Shown piece after piece: positions 56,311 through 64,000 of a stretch of 64,000 bases of DNA. Within the stretch, counting starts at the first letter, position 1. Each line of letters opens with the position of its first letter. The translations under genes and the position numbers were made by a program. The notes under the pieces are model-generated. The model made no database searches. It worked only from the letters and a program-made list of their open reading frames with translations, and was not told the origin of the DNA. Source of the stretch: Citrus sinensis. Its lineage: Eukaryota; Streptophyta; Magnoliopsida; Sapindales; Rutaceae. The stretch is taken from NCBI RefSeq assembly GCF_022201045.2, contig NC_068560.1:30087501-30151500 (forward strand), given 5' to 3'.

Positions 56311-56321
56311 GACACGTGTCA
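56311..56321. promoter_or_regulatory. G-box (CACGTG) near 56315
   Basis: CGACACGTGTC contains a palindromic CACGTG, a bZIP/bHLH site, about 370 bp upstream of the small gene at 56685. ACGT cores nearby support a regulated promoter; function is inferred. Confidence 0.45.
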
Positions 56322-56684
56322 AATTCTAGTAGACGATCGCGTAAGCCGCGTACGTAAGCTGGCGACTATTTCAGAACATGGTGACCCCTTTGCCCCTGCA
56401 GGGAAGAGAAAGACGGAAAGAGAGAGAAAGGGGGGCAGTGTTGACAAAGTTAGTTGTTCTATTAATTTCAGAACTTTTCCTATTAAAAACGTTTCCACTA
56501 ATTTCTGTTGATGTTGTTTCGATTTCGGAAATACAAAAATATTGGTTTATTTTGTATATGATTGATGTTGCTTAATTAAGAGGTGCTGGTTTTTGGCAGT
56601 AAACTGACCTCCACCAAGTTCTGAATTTTTTCGAATCAATACTCTCTCTCTCTCTCTCTTCTCTGGCTGGAAGAGGAGGAGTAG

Positions 56685-57975
56685 ATGAAGTTGTGGGACA
56701 AAATGGCGTTACCTATGAGGAGAGTCTGGAACGGCGTCGCTTTACGTCTGGGAATTCGCAAAAGCGGTGAGTTCCCCCTTCACCCTGCCCTCAATGGTAT
56801 TATTACTTGATATCCTTGGCTACGTCTCCGTATTGATATTACATTATAGGGTGCTTGTAAAACTTGCAATGTATATAGATCGTTCAGAACTTTTTTCACG
56901 AATCATTTTTGCATTGAATAATTATTATCTTATATTTTCGGTTGATTTGATTGCTACACTTATGCATGTTAAGTATATGTTTTGGATTGTGATGGATTGT
57001 CAAATAACCATTTATTTTATCAAACACAGCCGATTTTTTTCTTTTTTTCTTTCTTTTGCATTCAATACTATAACAATCATCAAATAAGTGATTATCGAAA
57101 AGTTCGTCTTTCTTATTTGACAATCCACCACAATCCCATACATGCTCTAAACTGATGAACGACTGATATGGTATTCTAGGTGTCCGGGTCTCTTTAATGC
57201 TATCTGAATTACGCAACTACTTGTTTCTTGGTGTAGATTCAATCTAAATTTTGACACTCGATTTTCTGAAAAAAATTTAGATTGAATCTATTGTGGTTTT
57301 TTCTATGTGTTTGGTTCTTTTAAATTTTTTCCTCTAAAATATTTTGCAACATTTGAGACCTTTTTTTTTTTTTTTTTAATCCCCTCCTATAGCTATTGTG
57401 GTTTCTTATGCTTGGTTGATATTTGACTTGATGAGGCAAACCGCGGCCAATAAAGCATAAGAAACCAGAACTCTGCAACAGATTTGTAGCTAATGGCTTA
57501 AGATGGATGAGATGACTTTAAGTCGTTGACTACCACCATATTGGTTTGAAATATGATTTTTGCCTGACCTTAATGCTCAGTCTACACATATTCAAAGCAG
57601 AGTAACCTGGTCTGCTTATTGGTCCATTTCCTGAATGTAGTTTCTTTTTCCATCCCATTTTAGAGAATTTATGAAACAACTGTTGTTGTTATGTAAGCAT
57701 TTAGAAGTGAGAGCGGTAATTCTTTTCTAAAGTAAATTTCTCAACAGTTATCGTGTTTGGGAAATAGCACAGGTTTATTAAGGCTGCGACGAGATGTGAG
57801 AAGTTGCGAGTACGAAGATGTGCGTGTGATGTGGGAGATGCTAAAAAGAAATGAACCGGAACTTGCTCGATCACCAAGCAGGAGCAAAAAGAGATTATGT
57901 TTGAATTTCTTCGGGTGGGCTAGAAGTTCATGCACTCCACATCTCTGCCGAAGCTGTCCATATCCATGTCCGTGA
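56685..57975 (+). CDS. plant-specific small protein of unknown function
   Basis: Two exons, 56685-56766 and 57773-57975, give 94 residues. Exon 1 encodes MKLWDKMALPMRRVWNGVAL then RLGIRKS. Exon 2 continues GLLRLRRDVRSCEYEDVRVM then WEMLKRNEPELA, and ends in a Cys/Pro-rich tail (SSCTPHLCRSCPYPCP). The acceptor was chosen as the AG at 57771-57772 because the earlier AG (57747) puts a stop in frame at once. The MKLWDK start, the YEDVxVMWEML core and the two-exon layout recur in short uncharacterised proteins of other dicots, as I recall. No signal peptide, membrane segment or known domain. Basic N-terminus (Arg/Lys-rich) with an acidic centre. Promoter with G-box lies upstream. Confidence 0.75.
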
Positions 57976-59271
57976 TATATATATCTCACTTAGTCCTCCA
58001 CTTTTTGGTGGCTCGTAAAATCCTTTCACTGTAATGAAATGAATCGGACTCAGGATTGCCTCATCTTTGGGATATGGTCTCTAAATGAATGTTTGTCTTT
58101 GTCCCTCTTTCCCTTCTCTCCAGGTCTTCTATCCTATTACATAAACTGATATGTGGTTTATGGTTCATGCCTTCATGACTTCATGTGTTTGTCCTGTTAT
58201 ATATATTTATATATGGGTGATTGATTATCCACTGTGTTACTAATGAAAATAGCATTTCCTCTAGTATTTTGAACCATTGTATTCCTTGAAGGGGAAGGCT
58301 CTCTGTTCCATCCTAGTCACCGTCACCGGCAGTGGCTTGATGTGCCGCGCAAACCGCTCCCTGAATTTCCAAAGGGTTAATTTTGTCCTGCCCCCAAATG
58401 TTTCAACATTTTTCGCCACGCACCCATATGCTTCGAAAATACTCACTCCACACCCAATTCCGTTAATTTGACCGTTATGTTTAACGGTCCTATTTGAAAT
58501 TTAAGTAAATATCCGAAATACCCCTTATCTTGAATTAGAGAAAAATAAAATGAGATAAAATATTAATTTAATAATTAATGTTTACATTAAAAAAATTTAT
58601 TTAAAGATAATTAATAATAATTTTATTAATTAAATTATTAAATAAATTTAATTTATCATCATCAAATAATATTTAAAATACGAATTTTCAAATTTGCCCT
58701 TTGACCGTTAGAATAAACGGTCAAAATAACGGAATTGGGTGTGGAGTGAGTATTTTCGAAACATATAGGTGCGTGAAAAAAAATATTAAAACATTTGGGG
58801 GCAGGACAAAATTAACCCATTTCCAAAATCACTCTTGTCAAAAAAGAGACGCTGCTTTGTCGATATCTAATAGGTATTGAATACTATATAATGCCTTATG
58901 GAAGTCTATTAATGCCTCCCAACAGTCAAGGTATCACATGTGACAGCATTAACAAGACCACTGCCGCTGGCCCACAGAGAAGGATGGTACAGTTCTAGAG
59001 ATCATCGGCTGATATGATCTATACATGTTTTTAGTCGGTCACGTAAAACCTCATGGTTTAAAATATATTTCAAAGAGCAATTAATGTACTAGTTTTAAAA
59101 GCACTGTTCATTAGCACATGACACATCCTATCGGAGAGCCTTTAACAAGTACATGATTGGTGCTGGGAGCTACAAGATAGATAAATGGATAAAAGGAGAA
59201 AGAAGCTATTTCAAAACCCCCAAGAGAATGCCGCATAAATAAAAGCTAATTACTCCAGTACTAATGGAGTA
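57976..59271. other. spacer, small unknown gene to tRNA-Ala
   Basis: Contains the 3' flank of the small gene, a Mutator-like MITE (58374-58818), and AT-rich DNA. No other gene was recognised. Confidence 0.6.
58374..58818. mobile_element. Mutator-like MITE, 445 bp, perfect 9 bp target duplication
   Basis: Arms of about 115 bp begin GGGTTAATTTTGTCCTGCCC on both ends and stay over 85 percent alike by eye. ATTTCCAAA flanks both sides exactly (58365-58373, 58819-58827). The core is AT-rich and non-coding. High arm identity suggests recent activity compared with the other copies in the window. Confidence 0.92.
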
Positions 59272-59344
59272 TGGAGGTGCGGGGAATCGAACACGGTGCC
59301 TCTCGCATGCGAAGCGAGCGCTCTACCATATGAGCTACACCCCC
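59272..59344 (-). tRNA. tRNA-Ala, anticodon CGC
   Basis: A 73-nt gene without intron. Acceptor stem GGGGGTG pairs with CACCTCC (one G-U), discriminator A. The D arm holds the A box TAGCTCATATGG. The anticodon stem-loop CTCGC-TTCGCAT-GCGAG places CGC at 34-36. The T arm holds the B box GTTCGATTC. CCA is not encoded, as expected for a nuclear gene. The nearest T4 run on the coding strand is about 28 nt downstream (59244-59241), with a short inverted repeat (TACTCC...GGAGTA) in between. Reads GCG alanine codons in the cytosol. Confidence 0.95.
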
Positions 59345-60018
59345 AGTGTCTTGACACGGATGAGTGATTTTGCAACACGACAATGTTATTGTCTTAGGAA
59401 GAAGACAATAAACACTCTTGCTTGTTGGCGCCAAAATACAAACGTATCGTGATTAGTGTCAGCACGCAGCAAACATTAACAGCCACCACAAGACGTGCCC
59501 CAAGGGCTTGCGTTCCAGCACACACAACTATATTACCAGCATTAAATTTCTCTCTTCATTCCCCACTGTCTCTGCAACAATTTAACAATGAAGGCATTTA
59601 CTCTTTTCCTGCATCTCTTCAGCGATGCGAGACAACCGATAATATGATCACATGCTTTCTTTATTGTTCACTTGCCGCCATTATTATTATTATTAATAGC
59701 TAGATTTCAAAATAAATAAATAAATAAGTCTACCTACTACACAACAACACTGCACTACTTGTTCAAGAGCATGGGCTCTTCTTAAGTCTTAGAATTTCTT
59801 ATCTCCACGGATTTTCTGGTGGACTTTGGCTAACTGAATCTTGAGTGACGAAAGGCTTCTTGTGACATAACTTATATAAAATTCGTCGGTTGAGTTGCAT
59901 GAAAGTTGAAAGGAGTCTTGTGTCTTTTGCAGAGCGTTATACTAACCAAAGACACTAGGGTTTGGAATTTGACAAAAAGAATTTTGTGTGTGTTGTGTCA
60001 CATTGGAATTTTTCAACA
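59345..60018. other. spacer, tRNA-Ala to the TWS1-like gene
   Basis: Holds the upstream region of the peptide gene. An ATT-repeat tract sits near 59681-59696 and a GTGTGTTGTG stretch just before the start. No coding exon recognised. Confidence 0.55.
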
Positions 60019-62005
60019 ATGAAGGTTTCTGGATTCTGGGTTCTGTTGTCTGTGCTTGGGACAGCTTTAATGCTTCTTAGCTTGTCTAATTACAAAGCTA
60101 GCTCCTCAATTCCCGGTATGTGTTCTTTTGGTTTCTCTTCTCGGCAATTAATTAAATAATTACCGTTTCTGTGTCGGTGCTGTACAAAATCTAGTAATGC
60201 AGGATTCAGAGACTTATTCTGAATATCATATATTATTATTTTCTTGCATTTGAATTCCGTTTTGAACTGATTTGTACTCAATTTTTTTTATAATCTTCTA
60301 TCTTACGTGCATGCATAATAATATAAGATTAAGAGTTAGTTTTATATTTTTACTTAATAACTACTAATTGTGACTTTTTAAAAAATTAATAAAGAGATCA
60401 GATCAGTACTGAATTTAAATCTTATTTTCTTTTGTTCTCATATATATTGAAATTTGGCTTTTCCATTTTGTAGATTTGAAATTAATTCCTATTTTTTCTG
60501 CTAATTAATAATATTTAATTAGTGGTTAGCTATTAATGCAAAATGAAATTAGAATGGTGTATAGATATATTAATGCATAATTTCAGATGGTTCCGAATAT
60601 TCTGATCTCGGCAAATGAAGTAGAGAGCACTTGTGCTTGAAAGATCCCTTTCACCTTTTCTCAAACCAGCGAACAATTTGGTACTTTTCGCTGGTGTCGT
60701 TACAATATGCCTAGCTACGATCATTTTGTTATCACATGTCGACATCATGGTAATGAGAAGTTTTGAGTTAATTAGTGTTTCTAAAGTGAAATCCTTTTAG
60801 AATTATTTGCCCTGGCAATGTTGAAGCAGTCATCTGAGAAGTAACGCAATCGTGTGAATTGTGAATTATGGCTCGGAGAATTTTACTTAGAAGCTTGTCC
60901 TTTTGCCATTTTCTTTGGTAGATTTCGGGAGGAGTAAGTCATCTTTTGGGGTCACTGATTGGGAATTTGATTCATAAGTTCTTTGCTTGTTAATTCATTT
61001 GAGCATGGTTGGTAAGTTTGAGGCATGGGATACAACCATCACATAGAGTTTGACCCTTAGTCCCCATAGATTACATCTCTCAAGTTATTGTCTTATATGT
61101 CCTTGTTCAGTTAACTTCTAAAATTTGTTGGGTCTGTTTAAAGATAAAGTTAGTAATGCTTATTTTTCTACCCTGTACTGTGATTGTCTGTTAAGAAATT
61201 TATGACATAACATTGATGCCTTAGTGGACTGGCTGACCAATTCGCAATTATTTATTTCTTTGGAATATATTTGTATTTTGCTTGCCCTGAACCGGAAACT
61301 TATGTACATGCTAAAATGTTATTCCAGATGTGTTCTCTGGCCAGAGTGACATCGGTACGACAATGACGACAATAAGCAGAAAGTTGAAGGTACATGCACT
61401 TTTTTTTGTTTGAAGTACTAAATATTACAATCAGAACTTTATTAATATTTACAATCAGATAGCAATTGAGACTCTCCTTTATAATTCTAGTATGACACAT
61501 CCTGAACAACGACCCTTACTTAATACTTGAGGAAATCTACTCTACCCCTAACGCGGAGAGCCAAATAAACTTCTATTAGAAGGGGAGTTGAGTCCCAACA
61601 ATCATGCACCCAAGGTTATTGGGCGCATGAGTTGCCAATGGGCTACCAGCCCATTGGCAAAGGTACATGCACTTAACTAAAAGAAATCGTAGTTAAGGGT
61701 TCTTTTTTATTAAACCTGTACTAGAAGATACAATTCAGAAGATATATTAATCAATTATAAACATCTATACTTCTAGAGATACTTTTTTGAGTTAACAATT
61801 CTTTCGGAAATTGAAGGAGAATGGCTATAATCCAAGTACCACCAAGAAGAGCCAAGTAGGCCAGGTGAATCTAGACGATTACCACCGCATCGATCCTGTT
61901 CCAAGTTCAAAGGCTTCCATACAGCCTGGACCTATCGAGCATGGCAGTCCTCTAATCCCATACATTCCAAAGCCTTCGCCTCCTGGTAATCCCAATGGTG
62001 CTTGA
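60019..62005 (+). CDS. secreted peptide precursor, TWS1-like (putative sulfated peptide)
   Basis: Three exons (60019-60115, 61328-61389, 61817-62005) give 115 residues. Residues 1-25 are a signal peptide (MKVSGFWVLLSVLGTALMLL). A variable linker follows, and the C-terminus from Asp74 reads DYHRIDPVPSSKASIQPGPI then EHGSPLIPYIPKPSPP. The Asp-Tyr pair is the classic tyrosylprotein sulfotransferase site, and KASIxPGPIEHGxPLxPYIPK is the pattern I remember from Arabidopsis TWISTED SEED1, a sulfated ligand of the GSO1/GSO2 receptor kinases made in the embryo and cut by a subtilase to check cuticle integrity. Whether this is the true orthologue or a paralogue is not shown. The exon 3 acceptor could also be 3 nt later (61820), losing one Glu. 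Intron 2 contains a SINE whose target duplication includes the exon 2 donor. Confidence 0.75.
61402..61659 (-). mobile_element. tRNA-type SINE inserted at the 5' splice site of intron 2
   Basis: Minus-strand element of about 258 bp starting TTTGCCAATGGGCTGGTAGC and ending in an A-rich tail (CAAACAAAAAAAA). It is flanked by perfect 15 bp copies of AAGGTACATGCACTT (61387-61401 and 61660-61674). The left copy spans the last three bases of exon 2 and the GT donor. It shares its 3' part (TTGTAAATATTAAT) with the SINE at 62841-63110. Confidence 0.85.
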
Positions 62006-62254
62006 AACCAGTTTATGCTAGAGAAAATGAAGTACCACTTTACTTAATGTTGTGTGTGGCTTTCTCATCAGCTAGCGTAATATCAATATTGAAAGACTTA
62101 ACATCGACTGTGTGTTCTGCTCATGTTATTATGCACTTGACATTTATGTGTAATGTTAATGTTTAACTTTCATCCTTTTACGTAATAACAAACTCATTTG
62201 TGTGTAAAATATTTTTCTTGCATTGTTGTATAATAGCCTTTCAATTCTCTGAGC

Positions 62255-62440
62255 AAGATTCGAGTGTTAAGGCTAGAGTCCTGCCAGTAGGGACTAGTGT
62301 TTGGACCACGATGTTTGCTCTATTATTTTCCCCTAATCTAGGCTAGGACCTTGGGAACCATGTAGGGTGGAGTTTGCCCTTCCCAACCTTGGCCCAACTA
62401 CTGCTCTGTTGGACATTGAGGTGACTATAAGGAAAAAAAA
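62255..62440 (+). mobile_element. possible SINE or LINE 3' fragment
   Basis: A GC-richer block with GATTCGAGTGTT (B-box-like) runs to GAGGTGACTATAAGG and then A9. The layout suggests a retroposed piece, but no target duplication was found. Confidence 0.35.
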
Positions 62441-62840
62441 AGTTATATTTATCAAATAAAAGTCAATGGTAGGTAATAAATATCATTTTTAAATAATAAT
62501 TTTAATAAAAATAATAAAATATATAATATGTTTTTCATTATATAAATGATGGATAAAATTAATTTTAACTTTTAAGTTAAAACAATTAATGTTTATACAA
62601 ATACTTTAGTGTTATAAATTTTTTAAGTTATAACTTCTCAACCTCAATGTTAAACATGATTTAAATTGTATGTTTTAGAATGTTACAAAAGATGTTCTTA
62701 TGAAGTTAGCAATAAGAATAACGTCGCATTTATAAAATTTGTCTCATGTGTCATACATGTGGTATAATTTGTAATAATATCATGTCATATGCAATATAAG
62801 TTGAGACTCTATCTTTATATTCAAACTGTCTATATTTTTT

Positions 62841-63110
62841 TAATACTGTTATACATGACTATTATTAATATTACATCATATATTACAATTAATATTTACA
62901 AACAGATTATACAACTCTCAAATATTCGAGAATTGAAGGTTGTCCACTCTACTCACATTTCGTGACGGATAGACTAGTTCTATTCAATTATTTGATAATT
63001 AAAGGAGGATTGAAATTAATCATCATAATACTTTTATAGAGGCTCGAATACTTACATTCAACATTGTAAGTGCGTGCAAGGGTGCTCCCACTAGGCCAAA
63101 AGCCTGTTGG
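62841..63110 (-). mobile_element. tRNA-type SINE with about 19 bp target duplication
   Basis: The minus strand begins CCAACAGGCTTTTGGCCTAG, with an A-box-like GCCTAGTGGGAG and a B-box-like GTATTCGAGCC, and ends in an A-rich tail. Flanks are TCAAACTGTCTATATTTTT (from 62821) and TCAAACTGTCTACATTTTT (63111-63129), one mismatch. Same orientation and similar 3' part as the SINE at 61402-61659. Confidence 0.8.
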
Positions 63111-64000
63111 TCAAACTGTCTACATTTTTATTTATCATAATTTTGACAAGAAAACATATTCTGTAATTTGGTAGGAAACACAAATAGTTATGGTATACAA
63201 CTTAATCCAATCAACTACTCCAAACATCAATCTATAAAAGAACTCCAAACCCTTTAAATTTTCTTTATCAAGTGATTACAGCTCAATTTCTACTTTATAC
63301 CTACCACAAGCTCCCAAATGTTGCAAGTCAAATTTAGTTGTAGCTTCTATTAATTTCTCGTATTCAATTGATGGAAACCTTACAAATCACATTTGCCCAT
63401 ATGCTACGACCAGCCCTGCCCATAAATTTATTTTTCCCCTTAATATTGCTTGACCTCATGGTACATTTATCAATTGGTGATCATAATGTACTACAATTAA
63501 AATGGGTGGTTATAAATCAAATGGGGAATGAAAATAAGAATAAATTATTTATTTGAATTGTCATAATCAGAATTAGAGTGGACTGGATTCCCATTGTTTT
63601 GTTTGCTTTGTCTACAAATTAGAATGGATTATTTTAAGTTAATAAGTTGCCCTAAGTTAACTATTTTCATTTTCATTATTATTTATTATAATAATTGTGA
63701 TTATTATCATCTAAAATTTATTATTATTATTAACAACAATTACAAGAATAAGAATAATAACAATAAAAATAATATAATAACATAACAATATTTAATTGAA
63801 GACAAAAGTGAAATTATATAATTTAAATGGAGTAAAATGGTGAGTAAAAAGAATGAAATTTGATTCTCAATGTTGTGGGAATCGAGTTCTCATTCCTTAA
63901 TTTAAAAAATATGTGAACTCCATATATTCCATTCTCATTATCCTTTTATTTAAACAAGTACAACCATCGATCATTCTCATTTTGAATTTTAATTTTACTA

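Larger units (their letters stand above)
54792..56684. other. spacer, Mpv17 to the small unknown gene
   Basis: Left half is 3' flank of Mpv17. A G19 run lies at 55480-55498. From about 55850 to 56420 the sequence is clearly GC-richer, with CpG words and ACGT cores (CCACGTAAC, GCTGACGTGCC, CGACACGTGTC at about 56311), which fits a promoter with G-box/ABRE-like sites for the gene starting at 56685. A (CT)n tract at 56642-56659 would be in its leader. Confidence 0.55.
62006..64000. other. 3' flank and spacer to the right edge
   Basis: Contains the 3' UTR of the peptide gene, a possible retro-derived piece (62255-62440), a SINE (62841-63110), and at 63500-63900 AT-rich DNA with GGGAATGA/TCATTCC words that look like MITE remnants. 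No gene recognised up to the edge. Confidence 0.55.

Overview
This window is nuclear DNA from a eudicot plant. Genes have short exons in long AT-rich introns with GT-AG borders, AATAAA-type 3' signals, plant-only families, and AT-rich spacers full of small non-autonomous transposons. The genus cannot be fixed from sequence alone (a woody rosid such as Citrus is my guess, not a demonstration). I read fourteen protein-coding genes and one tRNA gene, and rebuilt exon by exon all protein genes that lie fully in the window; reading frame and phase close for every model given.

Layout, left to right. 1-275 (-): 5' end of a VEP1/progesterone 5-beta-reductase-like (PRISE) gene with a probable GC-AG first intron. 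1331-3480 (+): small glycine-rich TGD5-like protein. 6255-6785 (+): cytochrome b5. 8726-10516 (-): syntaxin-6-N-domain tail-anchored protein, divergent from 11923-14367 (+): ankyrin plus SAM-methyltransferase of the RMT2 type. 15568-17868 (-): intronless SBT1.7-like subtilase. 17869-25143: 7 kb of AT-rich spacer with MITEs. 25144-25614 (+): secreted glycine-rich protein. 27193-28863 (-): class III acyl-CoA-binding protein (ACBP3). 28864-35489: a second transposon-rich spacer. 35490-36597 (+): small At2g23090-like zinc-finger protein. 37563-42317 (-): casein kinase II alpha, 10 exons. 43311-49327 (-): TFIID subunit TAF4b, 14 exons. 52188-54791 (+): Mpv17/PMP22 protein. 56685-57975 (+): plant-specific small protein of unknown role. 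59272-59344 (-): tRNA-Ala(CGC). 60019-62005 (+): secreted precursor whose C-terminus resembles the sulfated peptide TWS1.

The genes do not form a cluster with one function. Two are related to lipid transport or binding (TGD5-like, ACBP3-like), cytochrome b5 supplies electrons to ER lipid enzymes, and CK2 alpha and TAF4b are general regulatory factors; this is ordinary plant gene mixing.

The richest non-gene signal is transposon structure. At least four (probably five) Mutator-like MITEs have long terminal inverted repeats and, in four cases, 9-10 bp target duplications that can be read directly. Two hAT-like elements, one with a perfect 8 bp duplication, three PIF/Harbinger-like MITEs with TWA duplications, and several tRNA-type SINEs are also present. 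The most interesting single event is a SINE whose 15 bp target duplication straddles the exon 2/intron 2 border of the TWS1-like gene and so copies its 5' splice site. No LTR retroelement or virus-derived element was recognised.
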